Virus record (IMG/VR): IMGVR_UViG_3300031335_000006
Span: 1 to 33,850 of that record
Length of the DNA: 33,850 nt
Origin: a virus
Direction: 5' to 3' (one strand)
A model generated the notes under the pieces. That model was not told the origin of the DNA, did no database searches, and worked only from the letters and a program-made list of their open reading frames with translations. Each line of letters starts with the position of its first letter. Position 1 is the stretch's first letter. Shown in pieces: positions 12,987 through 21,209 of the stretch. Made by a program: the position numbers and the translations under genes.

Positions 12987-13244
12987 CCGAAGCGTAGCAA
13001 GGATGTGGACAGCGTGCGAGGCGTGGAGCGGTGGGTGGTAGGATCACCAGCATGCGCTCAGTTTGCGCGGATGGGGTGTAGGTATGGGGGAGTGTGGTGC
13101 AGGGGCGTGGTGAGTGCATGGGGCACCACGGTGGGGGGTTACAAGGAATCTTTTACGTTGCAACGCGTCCAAAGTGAGTGTCCCAGACCCACCTCCTTTC
13201 TCGCAAACTTTCAAATTACTAAATCTAATCCCCAAACAACCAAC
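12987..13244 (+). other. G-rich non-coding region before terminase; candidate packaging site
   Basis: No gene is seen. Bases about 13020-13140 have a strong excess of G on this strand, with GTGGTGC (13094-13100) pairing with GCACCAC (13123-13129). Bases 13180-13244 switch to C/T- and A-rich sequence. A strand-biased gap immediately before the small terminase gene is the usual place for a cos or pac site, but no site can be proven by eye. Confidence 0.3.
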
Positions 13245-13892
13245 ATGAGCAAAACTAATACAGCCGCAACCAACGAGACCTACACCACGCAGGGCGCCGT
13301 CGCGAAGTCGCTCGGCGTCACCGGCCGCATGATCCGAAAATGGCGCGAAGACCATCACGACGCCCCCGCCAAAGTAGACAAACAGGAGCCGCTGCACGCA
13401 TGGCAAGCGTTCGTCGAGCGCAAGGGTCTGAGCGGATTACAGGACGAAGCGAACGCATCGCTGGAGGCCATGAAGATCGAAGAGCAACGGCTACGGAATC
13501 TATTCCGCCAAAGCCAGATCGACCTGAACACGGAGAAGCTGTTGATAATGACCGGCGCTTACATTCCGCGTGCCGAGATTGAAGCGCAGCTCGCGCCGCT
13601 GATCGCAGAGTTCCAGATGCTGGTGACCGAGCGCGATATTGAAATGTCCAACTGGTCACCCGGCCACACGACCGGAGAGATCCGCGTCCGTCAGCGGACT
13701 ACCCTCGACGCCGTGTTCGACGCGATTCGCTCTGGAGCTGCCGACCTGATGGCGACCGCGCAGAGCAACACGAAGAAGATGCTCGCCAACGAAGCCACGC
13801 CAATTAACGCTCCCGGGCAAGGCCGTCCCAAATCCGCAACCCGCAAGCCAGCGAAGAAAGCGGCGAAGCGGAAAACCAAACGCACCAAATGA
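13245..13892 (+). CDS. terminase small subunit-like protein
   Basis: The N-terminus holds a helix-turn-helix (TTQGAVAKSLGVTGRMIRKW), as in small terminases that bind the packaging site. A long helical middle (EAMKIEEQRLRNLFRQSQID) probably forms the oligomer, and a Lys/Arg-rich tail (KSATRKPAKKAAKRKTKRTK) could contact DNA. The start at 13245 is preferred to the open frame from 12954, which runs through the G-rich region. It overlaps the large subunit gene by 4 bases. Confidence 0.8.
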   Translation: MSKTNTAATNETYTTQGAVAKSLGVTGRMIRKWREDHHDAPAKVDKQEPLHAWQAFVERKGLSGLQDEANASLEAMKIEEQRLRNLFRQSQIDLNTEKLLIMTGAYIPRAEIEAQLAPLIAEFQMLVTERDIEMSNWSPGHTTGEIRVRQRTTLDAVFDAIRSGAADLMATAQSNTKKMLANEATPINAPGQGRPKSATRKPAKKAAKRKTKRTK

Positions 13893-15769
13893 CCAGCCTC
13901 GAAACTATCTGGCGCGCCGCCTTCACGACCCGTGACAACCGCAGCATTACGGACTGGGCACATGAGCACATCAAGTTCGGCTCAGATTCGCCGTTTCCTG
14001 GCCTATTCGACGCGGACAACGTGCCGTGGACACGCCGCATCTACGAGGCATGGCAAGACCCGAGCGTCAGGCAGATCATCATCTCGGGATGCCCGCAGCT
14101 ATCGGGCAAGACCATCGCGGCGCAAGTCTGCATGGCTCACACGCAGGTCAACGACCCAAGTCCGATGGGATTCTACGCCGACACAAACGGCAAGGCTGAG
14201 CGGTTTGAGGCTACACGCTGGCGGCCAATGCTGGACAAATGCCCTGCGCTGGCTGACCGCGTGCGCACGGCCACGAAAGGGCGCACGATCTTCAAAGACG
14301 GCTCGTTCCTGATCATCCTCGGAGCCGAGGCAGAGGCGAATCGCCAGTCGGACACATTGCGTCACATCGTCAAGGACGAGGCATGGCGCTATGGTGCAGG
14401 ATGGGGCAAGCAGATCGACAACCGCAAGGAGGCGTTTGACCGCACTGGCGACTGGAAAACGATGGCACTCGGCACCGGCGGCACTAAAGGCACGGAATTT
14501 TCAAACGATCACGCGTCTGGCACCTGCGAAGAATGGCACGTGCCTTGCCCGCACTGCGGAGGGATGCACGACTACAAGTGGGATCACAGCGACGGCGGCG
14601 TCTTCGAGAAAGAGGATGTGATGAAGGCGGACGGCTCGCTTGACTTCCGCGCCACAGGGCAGACCACCCACATCAAATGCCCGCACTGCAAACAGCGCAT
14701 TGAATACGACCGCGAGGAACGCGCACGCGCCAACCTGAGCGGCGAATGGATCGCGACGAACGAGGACGCTGACCCGAGCATTGTGTCGATTACGATTTCC
14801 GCTTTCGTTGTCGGCAAGGATTGGCGCGATATCATGGAGCGTTGGATTCGCATAGGCAAAGGACATAACGTCGGTCAAAAGCAGGCACTCAAAGATTTCA
14901 TTCGGTTTGTTCTTGCTCAGTTCTGGGAAGACCGCCCCATAGTAGTCAAGCAGGAGATGGTAACAGGCGACTACACACGCGCGGACATGCTCGACGGCAG
15001 GATGGATGGGGAGTTTACGCGCCTCGCTGCAATCGACTACCAGCACGGATTACGGGGCGACCGCGAGCACTTCTGGTTCGTCGTTCGCGCCTATCGTGCA
15101 GACGGCTCTTCGCGCCTCGTAGACTGCGGGCGGGTTGACGAGGTGGCTGACCTCGACGATCGGTTAATCGCGGCAAAAGTCGAACGCGTCAGTAATGCAG
15201 ATCACAAGTCTAGCCGCGTGACGATTGACTGCGCGTTTAAACCCGATGTGATTTATGAGTTTTGCTTGCGATTTAATTGGGTGGGCGTGCGCGGGGAAGA
15301 CCGAGACATGCGGCAAAATGGGGGGCAGTATCTTCACAAAATACCAGTTAAAAAGGGAGTAGAGTTTCGGGTGTATAAGAATTTCAGCGATCTAAAGAGT
15401 GGGCAAATCGGCGTTGGTCGAACGTCGAAATACAACGGGCTATATGCGCCGTGGCGGGCGATCAATAACCAAGCAATCGAAGACCAGCTCTACGAGCTGC
15501 GCTCTGGTAAGGCTATGGCGTGGGAGGTGCCGAGCGACATAATGGACTTTTGCCCCGAGTATGGGCAGCACATCAACACGCACGCAAAGCTCAATGTGAG
15601 CAAGGATGAGTCACATGAGAACTACCGCTGGACGCTGGTCGGAAGCCAAGAGCAGAACCCCGACCACCTCTACGCCTGCGAAAAATACCTGGTGGGCAAG
15701 GCCATCGAGGCCGATCTAGTCACGGACATCAGCGAAAAGCAGGAGAGCGAACAGCAAGATAGCGAATAA
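13889..15769 (+). CDS. terminase large subunit, GpA family
   Basis: This is the ATPase-nuclease that cuts and pumps DNA into the prohead. The Walker A-like loop is GCPQLSGKT (67-75) and Walker B ends in DE (163-164, HIVKDEAWRY). Two CPHC pairs (220-223 and 264-267) form the zinc site common in GpA-type enzymes. The nuclease domain starts near D383 (AAIDYQHG), followed by an acidic strand TIDCAF. The 626-residue length is normal for lambda gpA relatives. It overlaps the small subunit gene by ATGA. Confidence 0.95.
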   Translation: MTSLETIWRAAFTTRDNRSITDWAHEHIKFGSDSPFPGLFDADNVPWTRRIYEAWQDPSVRQIIISGCPQLSGKTIAAQVCMAHTQVNDPSPMGFYADTNGKAERFEATRWRPMLDKCPALADRVRTATKGRTIFKDGSFLIILGAEAEANRQSDTLRHIVKDEAWRYGAGWGKQIDNRKEAFDRTGDWKTMALGTGGTKGTEFSNDHASGTCEEWHVPCPHCGGMHDYKWDHSDGGVFEKEDVMKADGSLDFRATGQTTHIKCPHCKQRIEYDREERARANLSGEWIATNEDADPSIVSITISAFVVGKDWRDIMERWIRIGKGHNVGQKQALKDFIRFVLAQFWEDRPIVVKQEMVTGDYTRADMLDGRMDGEFTRLAAIDYQHGLRGDREHFWFVVRAYRADGSSRLVDCGRVDEVADLDDRLIAAKVERVSNADHKSSRVTIDCAFKPDVIYEFCLRFNWVGVRGEDRDMRQNGGQYLHKIPVKKGVEFRVYKNFSDLKSGQIGVGRTSKYNGLYAPWRAINNQAIEDQLYELRSGKAMAWEVPSDIMDFCPEYGQHINTHAKLNVSKDESHENYRWTLVGSQEQNPDHLYACEKYLVGKAIEADLVTDISEKQESEQQDSE

Positions 15770-15772
15770 ACC

Positions 15773-15800
15773 TGCACACAGCCCCTTGACAACCTGCACA
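15773..15800 (+). promoter_or_regulatory. family A promoter of the 34-aa cassette
   Basis: TGCACA at 15773, TTGACA at 15786-15791, and CCTGCACA ending at 15800. Confidence 0.65.
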
Positions 15801-15821
15801 CATCGCGGCAAAGTCACAGAA

Positions 15822-15926
15822 ATGAAACGTCCATACAAATCACACTTCGAACAAGACGCCCTCGGCGGCTGGCGTCGAGTCCTCTGCTACGTGCAGCGGG
15901 CAGGCGTCCGCAGGAAAGCGAAGTGA
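15822..15926 (+). CDS. small basic protein, 34 aa, in its own cassette
   Basis: Reads MKRPYKSHFEQDALGGWRRV, then LCYVQRAGVRRKAK. It has its own family A promoter and is followed by a strong terminator at 15983, so it is a separate unit between terminase and the connector genes. No family is recognised. Its position suggests a recently added cassette. Confidence 0.55.
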   Translation: MKRPYKSHFEQDALGGWRRVLCYVQRAGVRRKAK

Positions 15927-15982
15927 CAGTGCAACAAGCGGGAACGTCGCGAAGCCAAAACCGCGTAACACACACACACCCG

Positions 15983-16011
15983 AAGCCCGCCCTAACACGG
16001 CGGGCTTTTTT
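15983..16011 (+). terminator. intrinsic terminator
   Basis: AAGCCCGCC and GGCGGGCTT form a perfect 9-bp stem with loop CTAACAC, followed by six T. Confidence 0.85.
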
Positions 16012-16042
16012 GCGTCCGCACCGAAGCATTGACAAGCCGCGC

Positions 16043-16061
16043 GTATCCAGATACTGAATAC
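16043..16061 (+). promoter_or_regulatory. family B 19-bp motif
   Basis: GTATCCAGATACTGAATAC, 4 bases before the ATG at 16066. A TTGACA lies at 16029-16034. Confidence 0.65.
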
Positions 16062-16065
16062 AGGC

Positions 16066-16302
16066 ATGGCAATTCCTGACATCAGCTTTTATACGACCGC
16101 CGAAGTCGCAACCCTGCGCACCGCCGTCGTCGCTGAGCGTTTGCGCCGGGCTACAGGTGGCACGATCACCAGCGCGAACAAGAACGGTCGGCAGTTTACC
16201 GTTGAGAGTGCCAGCGAGTCAGAGCTTGCGGGGCTGGAGCAAGCATTAGCGCGTCGGCTCAACACTGGCGGGGCGAACAAGCGGCGTATTTCATTCAATT
16301 AA
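16066..16302 (+). CDS. gpW-like head-tail connector protein
   Basis: The pattern (DISFYTTAEVATLRTAVVAE, then NKNGRQFTVESASESELAGL, then EQALARRLN) matches the gpW/connector family: two helices around a hairpin, 60-80 residues. In lambda, gpW joins the portal to the tail. It lies directly before the portal gene, as in lambda-like phages, and behind a terminator and a family B motif, so it begins a new transcription unit. Confidence 0.8.
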   Translation: MAIPDISFYTTAEVATLRTAVVAERLRRATGGTITSANKNGRQFTVESASESELAGLEQALARRLNTGGANKRRISFN

Positions 16303-16311
16303 CCAGCACAC

Positions 16312-17850
16312 ATGGGACTACTTTACAACTTTCTCAGCGGCAAGCTCACAGCAGACCGCGCCTCAAATTCCCTCATCGTAGCACGCGCCAAGGAGATGAC
16401 GAATCTCTACGAAGGCGGCCAGCGCAGCCGTAACCGTGGCAACGCATACGGAACGTTCCAGTCGCCCGAGGGCGCAACGGCAACGACCGAGCGGCTACAG
16501 ATGATACTTGAAGCCCGAGACCTAGAAGATAACTTCCCGATCGCTGACATGATCTTAAACGTTTACGACGTTTACGCATTCGGAACCATCCGCTACCAGC
16601 CGATGACCGGCGACGTAAATTTCAACAACGAGATCAGCGAATTCCTCAAGGAGTGGTTTGCTGAGTGCGAATACACTGGGCGATTTGATTTTCAGAAAAC
16701 GGCGCAGATGGCGCAACGCGGCAAAAAGCGCGACGGTGAATCTGGCATTGTGCATATTATCGACGAAAACGGAGACTACAAGATTCAGCTAATTACTGGA
16801 GACCGTATTGGAAATCCGAATACGATCCTTTCCAATAATCTCAACGACCAGAACGGAATCCTAGTTGACGACGGCGGTCGCGTGCTAGGGTATGAACTTT
16901 ACAGCCGCAGGTCGAACAGCAGCGTTTACACTTTCGACAAGTTCATTCCGCAAGGCCACTTCTCGCACGTATTTGACCCGACACGTGCAGACGCTTACCA
17001 CGGAGTAACTGCTTTCAAATCCGTGATTACGCGGATGCGCGACATGAAGGAAACGCTCGAATACTCGCGCATCAATATCAAATACCGCGCCACTCAGTTG
17101 CCATACATGAAGACCGACGACGGCGAAGTGCCTAGCGACGTAAACCACTTCAGGGACAACCAGCCGCCAAAGCCAACGCATGACGAAGCGGGCGTAAAGC
17201 TAGAGCACGTCGAAGGCGGCGAGCAGCAATACATGCGCACGACTGAGGGCGTGTTTGAGTTTCCGAACGACTTCCCGAACGGAACATTCCTGCCCGTAAT
17301 CGAAACGCAAGCGAAAGAAATCTTCGCAGGCGTAGGGCTGTCTTACGATTTCAGCTGGAAAGTGGACAAACTTACCGGCACAGTCGGCAGGCTCGTAGTT
17401 GAGCGCGAAGACCGCGTGATGCAGATCGAAAGGTCTAACTCTGAGCGGCAGTGGATGAACATGGCCATTCGCCGTGCCATCCAAAACGGAATCGACCAAG
17501 GCCGAATCAAAGGCGACAGCGCAACCAAATTCAAGGGAGCGTTTTTCTACGGTGCTCGCATCACAGCCGACTACGGACGGGACGCAAAAGCAGACATTGA
17601 ACTCGTAAACGCGGGGCTACTGACAGAGACCGAATATCAGCACATACACGGCCGCCACCCCGAGGACGTGCGCACGACTCGACTAGAGGAAACACTTGGA
17701 TTGATTCAGGACGGCAAGAAAGTTGCTGAAAAATCTGGCCTGTCCGTAGACAACGCGACAAACCTAATCCGCAAGGTGTACCCACAGCCGCCAACCATTC
17801 AGAGCGTATCCGAGACAACGCAACCCGGCGCTGAGCTTGAGCGGCGTTGA
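16312..17850 (+). CDS. portal protein, lambda family
   Basis: The sequence contains GKKRDGESGIVHIIDENGDY, LITGDRIGNP, then VGLSYDFSWKVDKLTGTVG and RLVVEREDR. This is the phage portal family of lambda gpB, the dodecameric ring through which DNA enters the head. The length of 512 residues is usual. It follows the connector gene after 9 bases. The C-terminus is a Thr/Gln/Pro-rich tail whose codons overlap the next gene. Confidence 0.93.
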   Translation: MGLLYNFLSGKLTADRASNSLIVARAKEMTNLYEGGQRSRNRGNAYGTFQSPEGATATTERLQMILEARDLEDNFPIADMILNVYDVYAFGTIRYQPMTGDVNFNNEISEFLKEWFAECEYTGRFDFQKTAQMAQRGKKRDGESGIVHIIDENGDYKIQLITGDRIGNPNTILSNNLNDQNGILVDDGGRVLGYELYSRRSNSSVYTFDKFIPQGHFSHVFDPTRADAYHGVTAFKSVITRMRDMKETLEYSRINIKYRATQLPYMKTDDGEVPSDVNHFRDNQPPKPTHDEAGVKLEHVEGGEQQYMRTTEGVFEFPNDFPNGTFLPVIETQAKEIFAGVGLSYDFSWKVDKLTGTVGRLVVEREDRVMQIERSNSERQWMNMAIRRAIQNGIDQGRIKGDSATKFKGAFFYGARITADYGRDAKADIELVNAGLLTETEYQHIHGRHPEDVRTTRLEETLGLIQDGKKVAEKSGLSVDNATNLIRKVYPQPPTIQSVSETTQPGAELERR

Positions 17851-18103
17851 CGGGAACGGCAACTTAGTAACCGAAGAAATAAAAGCAGATCCGTTGATTG
17901 CATCGATTGGCGTTGGCGGATCTCAGGCAATGACGCAAGTTATTGAGGGATTCGGAACCGGTGTAATACCCAAAAGCGCAGCTAAGATAATGCTGGTCAA
18001 CGTTCTCGGCCTCGCGCCTGACCTTGCCGATGAGATGCTCGCCAGCGCGGAAGTGTCGCCACTTGTCGCAGACGGACTCGATACCACCGTAACAGGCGAA
18101 TAG
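17837..18103 (+). CDS. hypothetical protein after portal, 88 aa, TTG start
   Basis: The TTG start overlaps the portal gene by 14 bases. The C-terminal two-thirds is a compact helical domain (AMTQVIEGFGTGVIPKSAAK, then IMLVNVLGLAPDLADEMLA) of a kind often encoded right after, or fused to, the portal C-terminus in related phages. A role at the portal vertex is inferred from position. No clear Shine-Dalgarno is seen. Confidence 0.65.
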   Translation: MSGVDGNGNLVTEEIKADPLIASIGVGGSQAMTQVIEGFGTGVIPKSAAKIMLVNVLGLAPDLADEMLASAEVSPLVADGLDTTVTGE

Positions 18104-18138
18104 CGTCAATCAAAACGATGTTGACCTTTTCAGTTTGT

Positions 18139-18157
18139 GTATCCATAAACTGAATAC
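18139..18157 (+). promoter_or_regulatory. family B 19-bp motif abutting a start codon
   Basis: GTATCCATAAACTGAATAC ends at the base before the ATG at 18158. An 8-bp inverted repeat (TTCAGTTT/AAACTGAA) overlaps it. Confidence 0.65.
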
Positions 18158-19195
18158 ATGGCAGAATCTTTTCAGTCGCAAGTAGTAGCATTTGACCAGT
18201 CACTCGGACTGGCACTGCTTGACAACGCCATCGACCTTACAGCCGGAACCATCAAAGGCGTAAGCCTTGCGACCGCAGGCGTTGAGGCCATCGGCCACGG
18301 CGAGTATGACGAGACCACGCAAGAGCTGATACGCGAGTTCTGGACAGACGCTACCACGCTTGAGACGATGCTTGTTGCCTGCCTTGCAATCGGACAGCCG
18401 CTCAAAGCCAAGCTTGAACACGGCACCGGACTCTCCGAAGTCGTTGGCACGTTCGACAATTTCCGTATCGATGGCGATCACCTCCGCGCAGACTTTACAG
18501 CGATTCCAACCTCAGCGGGCGTAGCGCATTTGTTTTCGCTAGCCGACCGCATCTCTAGGCAGTTCGGCGTATCCGTCACAGCACTACTGCAAAAAGTAAA
18601 ACAGGGCGGGGTCGATCTAATGCGCTGCATGAAGATAGAGTCGGCGGACTTTGTGGACGCGCCCGCAATCAACGCGGGCTTATTTTCCGCTAAAACTAAA
18701 TTTAGCAAACTCACCAAAAACCAAACACAGATTATGACAGAAGAAGAAATCAACGCACTGATTGCCGAGGCATTAAAGCCCATGCAAGAGCAACTTACTA
18801 CACTCGTGGAGGGTATGCCCGAAGAGCTATCAGCCGACGAACTCGAAGCTGAAGCGACCGCCGCTGCTGCACTTGAAGCTGAGGGTGAAGCAAGCAAAGC
18901 TGAAATGTCTGCGCTTAAAGCCAGCATGACAGCACTGGAGACTAAAAACTCCACGCTCGAAGCTAACCTTGCTACGGCAACCGCCGAATCGAAAAAGCTC
19001 GGCATCTCGTTCGGCGCATCCTTGCAAGTGCAGGAAGCACAGACCAAACAGACCGACTCGTTCTCCGCCGAAATGTCCAAAAAGACCGGCGAGGGCAAAG
19101 CTTACCACGTCGCGCTTATGGAGCTTACACGTGAAAATCCAAAACTCGTAAATGCAGAGGCCGCTCAGCGCGGAGTCTACGTTTCTCAACTCTAA
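18158..19195 (+). CDS. prohead protease-scaffold fusion protein
   Basis: Residues 1-185 look like a phage prohead protease: a candidate His in LKAKLEHGTGLSEVVGTFDN, the strand pair GDHLRADFTAIPTS, and a candidate Ser in RQFGVSVTALL. After a Lys/Thr-rich linker (FSKLTKNQTQ), residues 193-345 are acidic coiled coil, as in scaffolding proteins. Protease and scaffold in one frame is the lambda C/Nu3 plan. It lies between portal and decoration/capsid genes. The exact protease family is not certain. Confidence 0.7.
   Translation: MAESFQSQVVAFDQSLGLALLDNAIDLTAGTIKGVSLATAGVEAIGHGEYDETTQELIREFWTDATTLETMLVACLAIGQPLKAKLEHGTGLSEVVGTFDNFRIDGDHLRADFTAIPTSAGVAHLFSLADRISRQFGVSVTALLQKVKQGGVDLMRCMKIESADFVDAPAINAGLFSAKTKFSKLTKNQTQIMTEEEINALIAEALKPMQEQLTTLVEGMPEELSADELEAEATAAAALEAEGEASKAEMSALKASMTALETKNSTLEANLATATAESKKLGISFGASLQVQEAQTKQTDSFSAEMSKKTGEGKAYHVALMELTRENPKLVNAEAAQRGVYVSQL
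18734..19195 (+). CDS. internal-start scaffold protein (nested)
   Basis: The in-frame ATG at 18734 begins MTEEEINALIAEALKPMQEQ and is preceded by an A/C-rich leader ending CACAGATT, like independent gene starts here (AACATT, AATATT, GAATT before ATG). The 153-residue product would be only the coiled-coil scaffold, as lambda Nu3 is made from within gene C. Confidence 0.5.
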   Translation: MTEEEINALIAEALKPMQEQLTTLVEGMPEELSADELEAEATAAAALEAEGEASKAEMSALKASMTALETKNSTLEANLATATAESKKLGISFGASLQVQEAQTKQTDSFSAEMSKKTGEGKAYHVALMELTRENPKLVNAEAAQRGVYVSQL

Positions 19196-19215
19196 TCCAC
19201 AAACAGTAAAACATT

Positions 19216-19602
19216 ATGGCAGGATCAACTACAGTTTTTAACGTCGCCGGGGTCGTAACAGGTCTAGCGGACGCAGACCTCGCGCAATTCATTCGCGTGA
19301 AAATCACAGCAACCGGTTACGCAGTAGCCGCCAAAGCTGACCGTGCAGACGGCATCACTCAAGAGGCGATTGCATCTGGTGCTTACGGCTCCATCAAACT
19401 TCTTAGCGGGGCCGACGTGAACTTCGGCACCGCTTCGGGCGCAACCATCGCAGCAGGCGTTAAAGTCTACAGCACGTCTGCTGGCGAGCTTTCCTCGACT
19501 AAGGCAACCGGCTCTTTTGAAGAGGGCGTATCGATCACAGCCGCAGGCGCTGACGAAATCTTCGAGTGGCGCTACAAGCCTTCATCCGTTGCCGAGTCCT
19601 AA
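19216..19602 (+). CDS. head decoration protein-like (DUF2190-like)
   Basis: The protein is small, beta-rich and Gly/Ala-rich (VTGLADADLAQFIRVKITAT, DGITQEAIASGAYGSIKLLS, VKVYSTSAGELSSTKATGSF), the pattern of DUF2190 capsid-stabilising proteins. It is directly upstream of the major capsid gene, where lambda gpD lies. It probably binds the expanded capsid surface. Leader AAAACATT before ATG. Confidence 0.75.
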   Translation: MAGSTTVFNVAGVVTGLADADLAQFIRVKITATGYAVAAKADRADGITQEAIASGAYGSIKLLSGADVNFGTASGATIAAGVKVYSTSAGELSSTKATGSFEEGVSITAAGADEIFEWRYKPSSVAES

Positions 19603-19609
19603 GCTCTGC

Positions 19610-19628
19610 GTATCCAATAACCAACTAC
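19610..19628 (+). promoter_or_regulatory. family B 19-bp motif upstream of the capsid gene
   Basis: GTATCCAATAACCAACTAC, 10 bases before the ATG at 19639. Confidence 0.65.
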
Positions 19629-19638
19629 ATTTAATATT

Positions 19639-20595
19639 ATGTCAGTCTCACAAGCATCAATCTCACAAGCCTTGACGTCCTACGTTCTACAAGGTCTCGC
19701 AAAACGAACCGACTTTGTCGGCCTCGAAGTTGCTCCCGAACACGGGCAAGATAAACTCGACGGCGAGTATCCAGTCGTTGCACTCGCAAACGGCGAAATG
19801 CTTCGCAACAACACCGCACCGCGAGCACCGGGTGCCCTGTTTAAGCGGATCGAAGCAAAGATCGGACTTGAGACAACTAAGCTGTCTGGCGACGGTTTGG
19901 AAATCCCAATCCCTATCGAAGTCGCTCGCAACTCGGACATCCCAATCATCGGGGTGTACGCCGAGGAAGCCATGCTCAACAGCATGCGCTTGCACGAGAC
20001 CCGCGTAGCCGCAATCTCTCAAGGAACCGGCTTTGACACGGTAGCCTCTACCGCTGCCTACACTACTGCGAACATCGCGACGAGTGATCTGGCTATGGAC
20101 ATCCAACTCGGCATTGACCGCGTGCGTGACCGTGGCGAGTATCCTGACACGATTGTCATCCCGCAAGCCGTTTGGACGCGTCAGCGCTTCTCGACTAAGC
20201 TCGCCGCGTTCATCGTTGGCGCAAATGGTGCAGGCGCAATGGTCACAGTCTCAAATCTGCAAAAGGCATTTGCCGATGAAGGCATCAAGCGCGTCTTGAT
20301 TGGCCGCTCGCAGATCAACACTGCCGCAAAGGGCAAGGTGGACATCGGTCAGATTTGGGCAAACACTCACATCTGGATCGGCGCAGGCCGCGACGCCGAC
20401 ACCAATGCACCTGGCGACTCGATGCGCACCGCGATCAAGACCTTCTTCTGGCGTGAGATCTTTAACGCGCCGTTCTTCGTTGAGCAGTATTTCGAGAAGA
20501 AGATCGAAAGCGACATCATCCGCGCTTGGGGCTACACCAACGAGAAGCTAGTCAACGCCCGCGCTGGCACCCGCATCACCACGCAATACTCATAA
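19639..20595 (+). CDS. major capsid protein (HK97 fold)
   Basis: The 318-residue protein has an N-arm (SVSQASISQALTSYVLQGLA), an extended region with GEMLRNNTAPRAPG, a spine-helix region (EEAMLNSMRLHETRVAAISQ), and a C-terminal domain ending TNEKLVNARAGTRITTQY. Size, position after the decoration gene, and a dedicated family B motif plus terminator identify it as the major head protein. Low sequence similarity to model phages limits the family call. Confidence 0.85.
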   Translation: MSVSQASISQALTSYVLQGLAKRTDFVGLEVAPEHGQDKLDGEYPVVALANGEMLRNNTAPRAPGALFKRIEAKIGLETTKLSGDGLEIPIPIEVARNSDIPIIGVYAEEAMLNSMRLHETRVAAISQGTGFDTVASTAAYTTANIATSDLAMDIQLGIDRVRDRGEYPDTIVIPQAVWTRQRFSTKLAAFIVGANGAGAMVTVSNLQKAFADEGIKRVLIGRSQINTAAKGKVDIGQIWANTHIWIGAGRDADTNAPGDSMRTAIKTFFWREIFNAPFFVEQYFEKKIESDIIRAWGYTNEKLVNARAGTRITTQYS

Positions 20596-20623
20596 GTTTT
20601 CATTAGGGGTAATGATATAGCGG

Positions 20624-20654
20624 AAGGGGCGTCTCGAAAGGGGCGCCCCTTTTT
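20624..20654 (+). terminator. intrinsic terminator after the capsid gene
   Basis: AAGGGGCG and CGCCCCTT pair around a 12-base loop, with five T. Confidence 0.75.
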
Positions 20655-20667
20655 GTGTCTACAGGCC

Positions 20668-20682
20668 TTGACAACCTGCACA
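20668..20682 (+). promoter_or_regulatory. family A promoter of the membrane-protein cassette
   Basis: TTGACA at 20668-20673 followed by ACCTGCACA. The upstream TGCACA site is absent here. Confidence 0.6.
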
Positions 20683-20815
20683 CGCGCAGCAATGTCGAGC
20701 TGTAGCAATTCCGCTGCACACACCAGCACCGACGCAAGAGCAATCCGAGCCGCTATCATGCGTGCTCGCAGCTACCGAGGAACCATCCCGCCGACAACAC
20801 CTAACCCGCACAGCC

Positions 20816-21001
20816 ATGAATCCGATCATCACGATAATCGCCGCCAACATCGTCTCAATCATCTGCACCATCGGAGCCGTGACGCTCGCCCTAAACGGCA
20901 TCGAAAGCTGGGTATGGTTCCTGGCCGCGGCTGCGTGGTGCGCAACGCGGGTTGACTTCCGCCGATACCGAGAGGCCAAGCGCAACCGTCCTAACCTGTA
21001 A
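20816..21001 (+). CDS. small two-helix membrane protein, 61 aa
   Basis: Residues 3-28 (PIITIIAANIVSIICTIGAV) and about 31-43 (WVWFLAAAAWCATR) are hydrophobic helices, and the tail is basic (DFRRYREAKRNRP). This topology fits a class II holin but also other envelope proteins. It is in a cassette bounded by a family A promoter and the terminator at 21180, outside the late operon. The 120-base leader holds no convincing gene, although a frame from 20692 is open. Confidence 0.55.
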   Translation: MNPIITIIAANIVSIICTIGAVTLALNGIESWVWFLAAAAWCATRVDFRRYREAKRNRPNL

Positions 21002-21144
21002 CGCCGACCTACCACCTAATCTTACAGCTAGCGTTCTGCGGTTTCGGCCTAGTCGCCGCCTGCGTATTTTCCTACGGCTGTTTTCTGCTGGCGGAATCCA
21101 TCGGCAGCATTTACCGGATTGCTAAGGATCGATTTCGGCGATAA
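21001..21144 (+). CDS. small membrane protein with no standard start codon, 47 codons
   Basis: The frame directly after the previous stop reads YHLILQLAFCGFGLVAACVF, then SYGCFLLAESIGSIYRIAKD, a convincing membrane peptide with a basic tail. There is no ATG, GTG or TTG: the first codon after the upstream in-frame stop region that could serve is ACG at 21001, which overlaps the previous stop (TAACG). It may use ACG or another rare start, or be a decayed partner of the upstream gene. Confidence 0.4.
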   Translation, partial: TPTYHLILQLAFCGFGLVAACVFSYGCFLLAESIGSIYRIAKDRFRR

Positions 21145-21179
21145 CACCTAGCTAGTAAACTCGTTTCCCTAGCGACTCC

Positions 21180-21208
21180 ACAGCCCCGCAGCAATGCGGG
21201 GCTGTTTT
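21180..21208 (+). terminator. strong intrinsic terminator
   Basis: ACAGCCCCGCA and TGCGGGGCTGT form a perfect 11-bp stem with loop GCAA, then TTTT. Confidence 0.9.
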
Positions 21209-21209
21209 G

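Noticed and set aside
12954-13244. Longer N-terminus for the small terminase
   Set aside because: The extension would translate the G-rich gap and has no normal leader; the HTH starts shortly after the ATG at 13245.
18569-18587. Another family B-like 19-mer inside the protease gene
   Set aside because: It matches both ends but not the middle consensus, and is far from any start codon; probably chance.
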